Origin: Pyrinomonadaceae bacterium MAG19_C2-C3
Lineage (GTDB): Bacteria > Acidobacteriota > Blastocatellia > Pyrinomonadales > Pyrinomonadaceae
Assembly (NCBI GenBank): GCA_024330265.1
Contig: JANDLT010000019.1
Coordinates: 17,763 to 81,762 of the forward strand
Direction: 5' to 3'
Length of the DNA stretch: 64,000 nt
In this document: in pieces, positions 9,482 through 18,417 of the stretch
Position numbering within the stretch: the stretch's first letter is position 1
Layout: each line of letters starts with the position of its first letter
Notes under the pieces: model-generated
Told to the model about the DNA's origin: nothing
Databases searched by the model: none
Seen by the model: the letters and a program-made list of their open reading frames with translations, nothing else
Position numbers and translations under genes: made by a program

Positions 9482-10252
9482 ATGTCACGCAATTCAGTTT
9501 CCGCCGTCATTCCAACTAAAAACGTAGCCGATATAATTACCCCGACGCTTGAGTCTCTACGGTTCTGCGACGAGGTAATTATCGTTGATATGTTTTCTAC
9601 AGACGAGACACGCAGCGTTTGCGAGAAGTTTTCTAACGTCCGGTTCTTCCAGCGTGAAGACTACATTTATGGCAACTTCAATTATGGTGTTGAGCAAGCG
9701 ACGAGTGAGTGGATAATCAGGATTGACAGCGATGAAGTGATTAGTCCCGAACTGCGAGATTCTATTATCGAAGTTCTTCAGAGTGAAAATAGCCGACACA
9801 ACAGTTACGAAGCTTTCTGCCATTTGTACTTCTTCGGAAAGCATCGGTTGCGGCATGGCTTCGGAAATCAGTGGCGGACAATGCTTTTTCGTAAAGAAAC
9901 CGCTCGTTACGAAGTGCGGAGTGAGCACGAAGGTTTGGTATTGCAGGGGTCGGTCGGACGACTCAAAGGTCATTACGATCATTTTACCAATCCAACGATT
10001 ACCGCCTGGATAGAAAAAACGAATTACTACACTTCGCGTGATGTTGAACGCCTCGCCGAACCACAGCCGCTTAGTAAAGTAAAGGTCATCTATCAAACCG
10101 TCCGTATGTTTCAACGATTCTACTTGCGACCCTATTGGCTTTGTCGGGATGGTTATATGGGATTTGTGGTTGCCGGAATAGTGGCGTTCTCGTTGTTTGT
10201 GCAACACTCCAAGACTTGGGAGAAGTACGAACAACAAAAAACACGAACATGA
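9482..10252 (+). CDS. GT2 family glycosyltransferase (WaaE/KdtX-like)
   Basis: A 256-residue GT2 enzyme of the short LPS-core type. It opens SAVIPTKNVADIITPTLESL, with VIIVDMFSTDET, then the metal-binding IRIDSDEVI (about residues 81-89) and VRSEHEGL as the downstream acidic/His motif seen in beta-glucosyltransferases of the WaaE group. The C-terminus carries one amphipathic or membrane-associated stretch (GFVVAGIVAFSLFVQ). A 162-base gap with no gene separates it from the next glycosyltransferase. Confidence 0.82.
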   Translation: MSRNSVSAVIPTKNVADIITPTLESLRFCDEVIIVDMFSTDETRSVCEKFSNVRFFQREDYIYGNFNYGVEQATSEWIIRIDSDEVISPELRDSIIEVLQSENSRHNSYEAFCHLYFFGKHRLRHGFGNQWRTMLFRKETARYEVRSEHEGLVLQGSVGRLKGHYDHFTNPTITAWIEKTNYYTSRDVERLAEPQPLSKVKVIYQTVRMFQRFYLRPYWLCRDGYMGFVVAGIVAFSLFVQHSKTWEKYEQQKTRT

Positions 10253-10414
10253 ATTAACGGCAGCGTTTGATGATCGTGTGACATATTGGAACATGAACGA
10301 ACTTGGCAAATGCGAATGTCAGCGCGGTTTGAGTAAGTTCTAAATGGAGTGCGACCGTTCACCGCTTGAAGGTATATGTAGGTTCGAGTACAACAAAACC
10401 GTTTTTCATAAGGC

Positions 10415-11572
10415 TTGTTCTCCAGCTTGACTCAAACTTGGCATATCATCACGGGCGAGTATCCGCCGCGACCGGGGGGCGTAAGTGACTATACGCAACA
10501 AGTGGCGCGAGGTTTGGCGGAAGTGGGGGATGATGTCCATGTATGGACATCATCGTGGCAAGGAATGAAGGCAGATGACGCGCTTGTGTCGGTTCATTCT
10601 CTTACCGACGGCTTCGGGTTATATGGGTTACGAGAGTTGAGCGATGGGCTTATGCGCTTTCCAAAAGGGCGGCGTTTGCTCGTCCAGTATGTGCCGCACG
10701 CTTACGGATGGAAAGCTTTAAATTTGCCGTTCTGCATCTGGCTATGGTCTCGTCGAAAGCGCGGCGATTCAGTGTGGGTAATGTTTCATGAAGTGGCGTT
10801 CCCTTTGTCGCGTAGGCAGCCGATACTCCACAATCTCCTAGGGGTGGGGACGCGCGCAATGGCATGGGTTACTGTGCGAGCCGCCGAACGAGTGTTCGTC
10901 TCAATTCCGGCATGGGAAGATTTACTGAAGGGTTTTACCTCTGCGCGACCAACGACGTGGCTGCCGATACCGAGCAACATTCCGTTGGTTGACGATGCCG
11001 CGAGCGTCGCCGCTTGGCGAAATAGGATTAAACCGGAAGGCGGAAAAATAGTCGGACACTTCGGCACTTACGGAAGCTTGATAGTTGAGCGGTTGCGTCG
11101 CGTATTGTCTTCGCTGTTGGAAAAAGCCCAAAACGCGAGCGTGTTGTTAATAGGCAGAGGCGGCATCGAAATGCGACGTAATCTTGTCGTAGAGCAACCT
11201 CAATTCGCGCGGAGGATATATGCCACGGGTGTCCTTCCAGCCACTGACGTTTCCAGTTGCGTGACGGCGTGCGATCTCCTAATCCAGCCTTATCCTGACG
11301 GCGTGAGTAGCCGCCGCACTTCGATGATGGTCGGGTTGTCTCACGCGCGTCCGCTCATCACCAACTTAGGTCATCTCAGCGAGCCTTTTTGGGGCGAATG
11401 TGGGGCAGTGGCAGTGGGCGACTGGGGGCGACCGGAGAGCGTCGCCGCACTCGCCGTCGAACTACTCGCTGACGAAGGATGGAGCCGCAGTCTGGGCGCG
11501 GCGGGACGCAGACTTTATGACGAGTACTTCGACATGCGAAACACCATTGCCCGATTGAAGAATGAAGCTTAG
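10415..11572 (+). CDS. Divergent GT4-like glycosyltransferase
   Basis: A 385-residue GT-B type protein with a clear N-terminal acceptor domain (IITGEYPPRPGGVSDYTQQVARGLAE) and VGHFGTYG and LLIGRGG motifs in the second domain. The EX7E position reads PYPDGVSSRRTSMMVGL, so the usual pair of glutamates is absent; the family assignment is therefore looser. The start is a TTG at 10415, or the in-frame TTG at 10427; neither has a strong ribosome-binding site. It may be a lineage-specific transferase of this cluster. Confidence 0.72.
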   Translation: MFSSLTQTWHIITGEYPPRPGGVSDYTQQVARGLAEVGDDVHVWTSSWQGMKADDALVSVHSLTDGFGLYGLRELSDGLMRFPKGRRLLVQYVPHAYGWKALNLPFCIWLWSRRKRGDSVWVMFHEVAFPLSRRQPILHNLLGVGTRAMAWVTVRAAERVFVSIPAWEDLLKGFTSARPTTWLPIPSNIPLVDDAASVAAWRNRIKPEGGKIVGHFGTYGSLIVERLRRVLSSLLEKAQNASVLLIGRGGIEMRRNLVVEQPQFARRIYATGVLPATDVSSCVTACDLLIQPYPDGVSSRRTSMMVGLSHARPLITNLGHLSEPFWGECGAVAVGDWGRPESVAALAVELLADEGWSRSLGAAGRRLYDEYFDMRNTIARLKNEA

Positions 11573-11605
11573 GCTTCATTCGGAAAACAAAGTTAACCGG
11601 AATCA

Positions 11606-12931
11606 ATGCACATTGCCATTATCAACGATAACAGGCGACTCGTCGGCGGTGTCGAAACCTACCTCAACGGAGTTATTAAAGCACTCGCCGACCGCAATCA
11701 CTCTTTATCATTTTTCAGCGAGATTAGCTTGCCCGTCGAACGTGCCGAGATCGGGCTTCCAACAAACTCGCCCGTGTGGTGTGTCGCCGAACTTGGGGTC
11801 AAACGTGCGCTGGACAGTTTGCGTGCTTGGCAGCCAGACGTGATTTACGCTCACGGTTTGGGTGATACGGAATTGGAAGCCGAGACAATTAAAATCGCGC
11901 CTTCCGTATTCTTCATCGAAAATTACTACGGAACATGCATTAGCGGTTCAAAGACGCACAAGCACCCGACAGCGCGTCCCTGTCACCGACCCTTTGGCGT
12001 TGGATGCTTCGCCTACTACTACCCGCGTCGTTGCGGAGGGTTAAACCCATTAACAATGGTGCGCTCCTACAAGGAACAAGCACGGCGGTTGAAGTTGTTG
12101 TCCGAGTACGACGTGATCATCTCGACACCATATATGAAAGCCGAGATGGAGAAGCACAATTTTGAGGTGAAAGACGCTTACGACTTGCGTGGCATTGACG
12201 AGTCTGCCCCTGTTACCGTCAACAAGTTCCCACATTTGAACATTGGAATGCTTGCTCGACAGGAACTAGGCGCATACGTCGAAAAAAAACTAGGCGACAA
12301 ACTCAACATTTTTTTCCTCGGTCGCCTGGAATTTCTAAAGGGAGGAGAATACCTGCTGGGTGCTTTACCGCTTGTGCATGAGGCGTTGAAGAAGCCGTTG
12401 CGGGTCATCTTCGCGGGTGATGGACCGGCGCGCGCCGAATGTGAGCGGAAGGCAATTGAGTTACATAAGAGATTCCCTTTTGTGGAAGCGGTTTTCACCG
12501 GTTGGCTCGCGGGTGGCGAATTGGAGCAGGCATGGGCGCAGACGGACGTGATGGTGGTTCCAAGCATCTGGCCCGAACCATTTGCCACTGTCGGTCGAGA
12601 AGCCGCCATTCGGGGAGTTCCGGTCGCGGCGTTTGACGTTGGGGGTAACCGGGATTGGTTAATTGACAGTGTTAACGGAAGTCTTGCCACGGGCGACCCG
12701 CCGACAGCACACGGGTTGAGCAAGGCAATCATTAGTATCCTTTCCGATCAAGAAACTAACTCTCGTCTACGGCGCGGCGCGGTTACGACTGTGGGACGAT
12801 TCACGATGGACAATCACCTTGACAATCTTCTAGTTCACTTCGAGTCCGCGATAGCCTTAAGAGAGCGCAAACTTGAATCTTCTGCCCGGTTTCACAAGCT
12901 ATGTAGTCGTACCACCGAGGGAGTCACTTAA
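11606..12931 (+). CDS. GT4 family glycosyltransferase with Cys-rich insert
   Basis: A 441-residue GT-B enzyme. MHIAIINDNRRLVGGVETYLNG is the acceptor-domain start; IFFLGRLEFLKGG and FAGDGPARAECERKA form the donor domain, with EX7E in WPEPFATVGREAA. Residues about 112-147 form an insert with four or more cysteines (GTCISG, RPCHRPFG, GCFAYYYPRRCGG) that could bind metal or form a structural site; it occurs in a subset of GT4 enzymes known to me. ATG at 11606 lies 33 bases after the previous stop. Confidence 0.85.
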   Translation: MHIAIINDNRRLVGGVETYLNGVIKALADRNHSLSFFSEISLPVERAEIGLPTNSPVWCVAELGVKRALDSLRAWQPDVIYAHGLGDTELEAETIKIAPSVFFIENYYGTCISGSKTHKHPTARPCHRPFGVGCFAYYYPRRCGGLNPLTMVRSYKEQARRLKLLSEYDVIISTPYMKAEMEKHNFEVKDAYDLRGIDESAPVTVNKFPHLNIGMLARQELGAYVEKKLGDKLNIFFLGRLEFLKGGEYLLGALPLVHEALKKPLRVIFAGDGPARAECERKAIELHKRFPFVEAVFTGWLAGGELEQAWAQTDVMVVPSIWPEPFATVGREAAIRGVPVAAFDVGGNRDWLIDSVNGSLATGDPPTAHGLSKAIISILSDQETNSRLRRGAVTTVGRFTMDNHLDNLLVHFESAIALRERKLESSARFHKLCSRTTEGVT

Positions 12932-12980
12932 TAGCCAGATTGATCGACACGAATCCTGCCAGCTTGCTTCGTCGGCGTAA

Positions 12981-14132
12981 ATGAGAATACTGACGCTCAG
13001 TAATTGCCCGCTAGTTGAAACTCAAGGTTCAGGCTACGTCACACTCAACTTCTGCGAAGGGCTGCGGCGACGCGGGCATGAGGTTGATGTTTATGCACCG
13101 GAAGATTACGAACTATGCCCTACTTGGCGCAAAGCCGGTGCTTACCGGCGCGCGATAGGAATATTGAAATTCGTTCGAGACAAAGTCAATTCCAAGCCAT
13201 ATGACATTGTCGAATTTTACTGTGGAGAATCGTGGTTGGCAGCTTCGGTATTGAGCAAACTGCCCAAGCGGAAGTTTCTCCTGGTCAGTCACTCGAACGG
13301 CTTGGAAACGCACTTCCGCGAAAACTTAAACAAGCACATCGGCAACGTAGCACCGGACGGTTGCTCTCCCCGCAAGTGGTATCACTTCAATCAACAAGCA
13401 TTGTACGCGCGAGCATTCACACACGTTGACGGTGTAGTGACAGTGAGCGATTTTGATTGTCAGTTTGCTTTGGCGAACAAATATGGTGACGCTGAACATG
13501 TAGTCGCAATCAATAACCCTTTACCTGATGATTACCTTGGTATAGAAACTAACTTCAAACGCCAATCTGTCGTTGGTTACTGTGGTTCTTGGCTGGCTTG
13601 TAAAGGAACGGACATCATCGTCAACGACATGAAACGAGTGCTGACGGAGTTTCCGCAATGCAAGTTTGTGCTAATCGGTGTCGGCGCGGATTTTCACAAA
13701 GAAAAATACTTTGGCGGTGAACTGCACGAACGTATCGAGATTGTTTCGTTTGTCGAAAGCAAACAACGATTGCGTGAGTTGTATGAGTCATTAGCTATTC
13801 TGGTCGCACCTTCAATATATGAAAGCTTCGGTTTAGTCGTCACAGAAGCGATGGCGTGCGGTGTGGCTGTCGTCGCAACAAAGGTCGGCTTCGCTTACGG
13901 TTTGCAACATGAAGAAGAAGTGATGCTTCTCCAAGAACCTCATTCGCCCCTGCTATATGAAGCCGTCAAGCGTTTGTTGGATGATGAACCTCTACGCCTT
14001 CGCATTGCTGTTTGCGGGTACAACCTGGTGCAGTCTTTACATTGGAGTTTGGCTGTTGCCCGGCTGGAAAGCGTTTATCAAGATTGGCTTTATGAATTCA
14101 AAAGGTCTTCTGGACACACAACCTCATATTAG
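12981..14132 (+). CDS. GT4 family glycosyltransferase
   Basis: A 383-residue retaining glycosyltransferase. Start MRILTLSNCPLVETQGSGYV carries the glycine-rich loop of the acceptor domain. The donor domain has VGYCGSWLACKGTDII and the EX7E motif in YESFGLVVTEAMACGVAVVATKVG. Normal length and intact. It lies in the unbroken + strand run of polysaccharide genes with a 49-base gap upstream. Sugar specificity is not predictable. Confidence 0.86.
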   Translation: MRILTLSNCPLVETQGSGYVTLNFCEGLRRRGHEVDVYAPEDYELCPTWRKAGAYRRAIGILKFVRDKVNSKPYDIVEFYCGESWLAASVLSKLPKRKFLLVSHSNGLETHFRENLNKHIGNVAPDGCSPRKWYHFNQQALYARAFTHVDGVVTVSDFDCQFALANKYGDAEHVVAINNPLPDDYLGIETNFKRQSVVGYCGSWLACKGTDIIVNDMKRVLTEFPQCKFVLIGVGADFHKEKYFGGELHERIEIVSFVESKQRLRELYESLAILVAPSIYESFGLVVTEAMACGVAVVATKVGFAYGLQHEEEVMLLQEPHSPLLYEAVKRLLDDEPLRLRIAVCGYNLVQSLHWSLAVARLESVYQDWLYEFKRSSGHTTSY

Positions 14133-14186
14133 ATCGAAAAGCCTGATGCAATTGATGTTTCAAAAACTTGGCTTCAAGCATATATC

Positions 14187-14771
14187 ATGAGGGATTTCAA
14201 GCATTTTATTTTGTGGCACTTAGAATTAGCGCAAGCCGAAACACAAACCAGCGCAGTCGAACGCGCTTGTCTTGCCCGCCACGCGGCGAACAGAAAACAC
14301 CTTGTTGAGATTGGCGTCTGGCACGGTGTGACGACTTGCCGACTCCGCCGCGCGATGAAATCCGATGGGATTTTGTGGGCAGTTGACCCGTATCGAGCGG
14401 GACGATTAGGCTTCAGTATTCCGCAAAAAATCGCGCACCGCGAAGTCGCTAAAGTACCGAACGGGAAAGTCGCGTGGCAACGCTTAACGGGCGTCCAAGC
14501 GGCGGCTGAGTTCGCTCGTTGCGAAGATAAAGCCGACTTTATTTTCATAGACGGTGACCACAGTTATGAAGGTATCAAAGCGGATTGGGAAGCATGGAAA
14601 TACCTCATCGCCCGTGATGGAATCATTGCTTTGCACGATAGTTGTTCAAGTGCGGGGCGACAAATTGACGAAGCAGGCAGCGCAATCTTCACTCGCACAG
14701 TCATTCTAAACGATGCCGACTTTGAATTGGTGGAGCAGGTTGACACTCTGACGATAGTTCGGCGCAAGTAA
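14187..14771 (+). CDS. Class I SAM-dependent methyltransferase (Methyltransf_24 type)
   Basis: A 194-residue methyltransferase. HLVEIGVWHGVTTCRLRRAM is motif I, WAVDPYRAGRLGF carries the acidic SAM-ribose ligand, and FIFIDGDHSYEGIKADWEAW with IALHDSCSS is the signature of the Methyltransf_24/cephalosporin hydroxylase-like group often found in polysaccharide clusters. It is placed six bases upstream of the next glycosyltransferase, so the pair is probably co-translated. The substrate is likely a sugar hydroxyl. Confidence 0.82.
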   Translation: MRDFKHFILWHLELAQAETQTSAVERACLARHAANRKHLVEIGVWHGVTTCRLRRAMKSDGILWAVDPYRAGRLGFSIPQKIAHREVAKVPNGKVAWQRLTGVQAAAEFARCEDKADFIFIDGDHSYEGIKADWEAWKYLIARDGIIALHDSCSSAGRQIDEAGSAIFTRTVILNDADFELVEQVDTLTIVRRK

Positions 14772-14777
14772 CAGCCA

Positions 14778-15881
14778 ATGCAGAGTTCAACTAAAGCGGG
14801 GTTGGTGTTGGTCAATGGTTCTAGAACATCTGTGCAAGCTCCACGCGCACGGGCATTGTTCGGTGAATCGGCGCGAATCGTTTATAAAGACTTTGGGAGA
14901 ATCAGTTCAATCAAACCCGTTTGGCAAGCTCTAAAAGATACCGAATATGATTGGATTTACTGCATTGACCTGGGGCTTCCATCATCGGTGCTGGCGAATT
15001 TCCGGCGTCGGCTTTCATCTGATGTTCGTTTGATTTACGAGTTGGGCGATCCGGCGCGACCTTTGCTGGCAAATCAGGGGCGACCGCGTTGGGAAGTTGC
15101 GTTCGCGCATCAAGCGGATTGTTGGCTGCCCGCTTTCGCTGACGGCTTGGTATTTCGCGGGTCTTACCTGCTTGATTACTTCGATAAGATAGCGGTGAAG
15201 AAAATTCCAAACTCAACGTGGATACCGGACGGAGTTGATTGTGAGTTATTCAGACCGCGCTGTGACGACGCGCAAATTCTCGCCTTACGTCGCGCACACA
15301 ATTTGGAAGGTAAGTTTGTCGTCGGCATCGTCGGCAACATTCATTTCAATCCAAAGGTGAATCTTTTCTACGGTTGGGAATTGGCAGAGGCTTTGGCAAT
15401 GTTGCCGAATAAGCTACCCATTGCGGGCGTCATTGTCGGCGACGGTTCGGGACGCATGGTCGTCGAGCAAACCATTGAACGATTAAAACTCGGCGATAGG
15501 TTGCGGCTCGTAGGGCGAGTGCCGCACGCAGAAGTTGCAACGTGGATGAATTTGTTCGACGTTGCGTTATCAACTCAAACGGATGATGCAGTGGGATGGG
15601 GGCGGACGACGGCAAAGTTGCCGGAGTATCTCGCGTGCGGTACGCCGGTGATTTGTTCGGATGTCGGCGAGGCGCATCGGTGGTTGAATAAAAGCGGTCA
15701 AACACTGGGGTATCACGGTATGCGCGACGAAAATTACCCGCAACGATTGTCCGTCAAATTGCAAGAAATGTATTCTCAAAACTTATTGATTTTGAGCCAT
15801 CATAATCGCAGACTCGCCCTCGAAGTTTTCGATTACAAAATTTTGCGCGAGCAATTACATAAATTTATCGCCGGTTGCTAA
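14778..15881 (+). CDS. GT4-like glycosyltransferase
   Basis: A 367-residue GT-B protein. IPDGVDCELFRPR is the interdomain motif, GIVGNIHFNPKVNLFYGWE and VIVGDGSGR form the donor site, and the C-terminal region LPEYLACGTPVICSDVGEAHRW supplies one conserved glutamate; the classical EX7E spacing is not kept (GWGRTTAKLPEYL). The ATG at 14778 is six bases after the methyltransferase stop. Probably a sugar transferase of the same repeat unit. Confidence 0.8.
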   Translation: MQSSTKAGLVLVNGSRTSVQAPRARALFGESARIVYKDFGRISSIKPVWQALKDTEYDWIYCIDLGLPSSVLANFRRRLSSDVRLIYELGDPARPLLANQGRPRWEVAFAHQADCWLPAFADGLVFRGSYLLDYFDKIAVKKIPNSTWIPDGVDCELFRPRCDDAQILALRRAHNLEGKFVVGIVGNIHFNPKVNLFYGWELAEALAMLPNKLPIAGVIVGDGSGRMVVEQTIERLKLGDRLRLVGRVPHAEVATWMNLFDVALSTQTDDAVGWGRTTAKLPEYLACGTPVICSDVGEAHRWLNKSGQTLGYHGMRDENYPQRLSVKLQEMYSQNLLILSHHNRRLALEVFDYKILREQLHKFIAGC

Positions 15882-15894
15882 CCTGTAACAAAGT

Positions 15895-17064
15895 TTGGAG
15901 ATGACAAAATTAAGAGTCGCTATCATTTGCGATTACCTCGAAGAAGGTTGGGAAAGCATGAACTTGGTGGGCGACTCTCTGGTCAAACGCTTGAGCGAAG
16001 ATTATGCGAGTGAGATACAGGTGCGGCAGATTCGTCCAATAATGAAAAGGCGTTTGAGTCGCGTGTCGGCGCGCGGGGAAGCGCGTAACGCCGACCGTTT
16101 TATCAATCGGTTTTACGATTATTCACGGACGCTTAAAGGCTTGCGAAACCAACAAGACGCAATTGATGTTTATCACCTCGTTGACCATAGTTACAGCCAG
16201 CTTGTGCATAGCTTGCCCGCTGAACGGACGCTTGTGACGTGTCACGACCTCGATACTTTTCGGTGCGTGTTAGAGCCGGAAAAGGAGGTGCGTCCACGTT
16301 GGTTCAAAGCGATGACGCGGCGCACGTTGATCGGGTTTCAACGTGCGGCTCACGTCGTGTGCGATAGTCGGGCGACGCGCGATGAAGTCTTGGCGCATAA
16401 ACTGTTGCCGCCGGAGCGCGTGTCGGTTGTGCCGCTCGGTGTACATCCAACGTGTTCGCCGGAACGCGATGCGGAAGCCGACGCGGAAGCCGAACGATTG
16501 CTCGGAGTTGCCAATCGGACAATCGAAATACTGCACGTCGGAAGCACGATTGCGCGAAAGAGAATTGACGTGTTGTTAGATGTATTCGCGGGCGTGCGAA
16601 AGCGATTTCCGGGGGCGCGGCTGATTCGCGTCGGCGGCGCGTTCACACGGGCGCAGCAAGAACAAGTCGAGCGGCTCGCGTTAAGCGATGCAATCGTTTC
16701 GCTGCCGTTTATCAATCGGCGTGTGTTAGCGGCTGTTTATCGCCGCGCCGCATTGGTGGTTTTGCCGTCGGAGCAGGAAGGGTTCGGTTTGCCGGTGGTC
16801 GAAGCGATGGCGTGTGGAACTCCAATCATCGCCAGTGATTTGCCCGTGCTGCGCGAAGTCGGCGGCGAGGCGGCGGAGTATGGCGCGACGGCTGACGGCG
16901 CGGCTTGGATTGAAATTGTGATTCGTCTGCTGAATGAAAGAAGCGGCGCGTCATGCGCGTGGGAAGCGCGGCGCGCAAGTTGTCTCGCGCAGGCGGCGAA
17001 GTTTAGTTGGGCGACGTACACGAATCGCATGGTCGAGATTTACCGGAATATCGCGGCTCGCTAA
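15895..17064 (+). CDS. GT4 family glycosyltransferase
   Basis: A 389-residue enzyme with acceptor-domain start RVAIICDYLEEGWESMNLVG, a VPLGVHP linker, the donor-domain motif LHVGSTIARKRIDVLL and an intact EX7E in EQEGFGLPVVEAMACGTPIIASDLP. Both a TTG at 15895 and an ATG at 15901 are possible starts; the GGAG lies directly against the ATG, too close to serve it well, so the start is uncertain by two codons. It precedes gmd by 24 bases. Confidence 0.87.
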   Translation: MEMTKLRVAIICDYLEEGWESMNLVGDSLVKRLSEDYASEIQVRQIRPIMKRRLSRVSARGEARNADRFINRFYDYSRTLKGLRNQQDAIDVYHLVDHSYSQLVHSLPAERTLVTCHDLDTFRCVLEPEKEVRPRWFKAMTRRTLIGFQRAAHVVCDSRATRDEVLAHKLLPPERVSVVPLGVHPTCSPERDAEADAEAERLLGVANRTIEILHVGSTIARKRIDVLLDVFAGVRKRFPGARLIRVGGAFTRAQQEQVERLALSDAIVSLPFINRRVLAAVYRRAALVVLPSEQEGFGLPVVEAMACGTPIIASDLPVLREVGGEAAEYGATADGAAWIEIVIRLLNERSGASCAWEARRASCLAQAAKFSWATYTNRMVEIYRNIAAR

Positions 17065-17088
17065 GATTGGTTTGGGAGTGAAATTGTA

Positions 17089-18072
17089 ATGTCGAAAAAA
17101 GCTCTTATCACCGGAATCACGGGTCAAGACGGCAGTTATCTGGCGGAGCATTTGTTGTCGCTCGGCTATGATGTTCACGGCATCGTGCGCCGCGTCGCGC
17201 TCGAAGACGCGACGCGGCACTTTACGCGCATCGCGCACTTGCTCGACCGTTTGCAGCTTCACGCCGCGAGTTTGGAAAGTTATCCGAGCATCTTTCACGT
17301 CATCAGTCGTCACGACTTCGACGAGTGTTATCACCTCGCGGCGCAGTCATTCGTCGCCGAAAGTTTCGCGGACGGCTTTTCGACGATGAACACGAACATC
17401 AACGGTACGCATTACATGCTCGCCGCGTTGCGTGAACTGCGCCCTGATTGTCGCTTCTATTTCGCCGGTTCATCGGAGATGTTCGGCAAAGTGAGCGAAG
17501 TTCCGCAACGAGAAACGACTGCCTTTCACCCGCGCTCGCCCTACGGCATCAGCAAAGTCGCGGGCTTTCAATTAACGCGCAATTACCGCGAAGCTTACGG
17601 CATGTTTTGCTCGAACGGGATACTGTTTAATCACGAAGGTGCGCGGCGCGGATTCGAGTTTGTGACGCGCAAAATCACTTCGACGGTGGCACGCATTAAA
17701 TACAATCTGGCGAATGAATTGCGGCTTGGAAACCTCGAAGCGAAACGCGATTGGGGACACGCCGCCGATTATGTCCAAGCGATGTATCTCATGTTGCAGC
17801 ACGACACGCCGGATGATTTCGTCATAGCGACGGGCGAGACGCACAGCGTGCGCGAGTTTTGCGAATTGGCGTTTGCCGAAGTCAATCTCGATTACCAAGA
17901 TTATGTGAAAGTTGACGAGCGATTTTATCGTCCGGCGGAAGTGGAACTGCTCGTCGGCGATGCTTCTAAAGCGCGCCGTGTGCTTGGTTGGAAGCCGACG
18001 CGAACGTTCAAAGATATTGTGAAAGAAATGGTGCGCGAAGACGTTGCCGCGCTCAAGTCTAATAGTGGATAA
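17089..18072 (+). CDS. gmd: GDP-mannose 4,6-dehydratase
   Basis: Cytoplasmic short-chain dehydrogenase that converts GDP-D-mannose to GDP-4-keto-6-deoxy-D-mannose, the precursor of GDP-fucose, GDP-rhamnose and related deoxysugars. The Rossmann motif GITGQDGSYLAE is at residues 9-20, the catalytic serine region is FAGSSEMFGK, the YxxxK pair is in SPYGISKVAG, and RPAEVELLVGD is typical of Gmd. The length of 327 is normal. The last codons and stop fall inside a GGATAGT-type repeat, so the C-terminus has been reshaped by the repeat. No reductase or epimerase partner (fcl, rmd) is in the window. Confidence 0.93.
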   Translation: MSKKALITGITGQDGSYLAEHLLSLGYDVHGIVRRVALEDATRHFTRIAHLLDRLQLHAASLESYPSIFHVISRHDFDECYHLAAQSFVAESFADGFSTMNTNINGTHYMLAALRELRPDCRFYFAGSSEMFGKVSEVPQRETTAFHPRSPYGISKVAGFQLTRNYREAYGMFCSNGILFNHEGARRGFEFVTRKITSTVARIKYNLANELRLGNLEAKRDWGHAADYVQAMYLMLQHDTPDDFVIATGETHSVREFCELAFAEVNLDYQDYVKVDERFYRPAEVELLVGDASKARRVLGWKPTRTFKDIVKEMVREDVAALKSNSG

Positions 18073-18391
18073 CGGATAGTGGATAGTGGATAGTGAAGAA
18101 CTTGTCTTTAACTGAAGCCTGTGCATAAATCGTCGCGTAGCGATGCAATGAATTTAGCCGTGCGTTTTAACGCACGGAAAACGTCGGAATCGCATCCTCG
18201 TCGCGTCAGCGACGATTGAAAACGCCGGTGATGTTCAATCGTCGCTGACGCGACGACGGACATTTTCATCGGCTACCGTGCGTTAAAACGCACGGCTAAA
18301 TTCAAGCTACCGCTAACGCGGTGAAAACACAGCATTTTTATTTGCACAAGCTTCCTTTAACTATCCACTCTCCACTATCCGTTATCCACTA
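18060..18391. repeat. Large nested inverted-repeat element with heptamer arms
   Basis: The gap of 345 bases after gmd is one imperfect palindrome. The left arm (18060-18096) is made of GGATAGT heptamers (ggatagtggatagtgg) and the right arm (18356-18391) is its near-perfect complement. Inside, ccgtgcgttttaacgcacgg at about 18158 and its complement at about 18277, and cgtcgcgtcagcgacga with its mate, form further nested hairpins. There is no coding potential. It separates gmd from the next glycosyltransferase and may stop or weaken transcription between them. Confidence 0.8.
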
Positions 18392-18417
18392 AAATTATCC
18401 CGCCACAGAAAACTATA

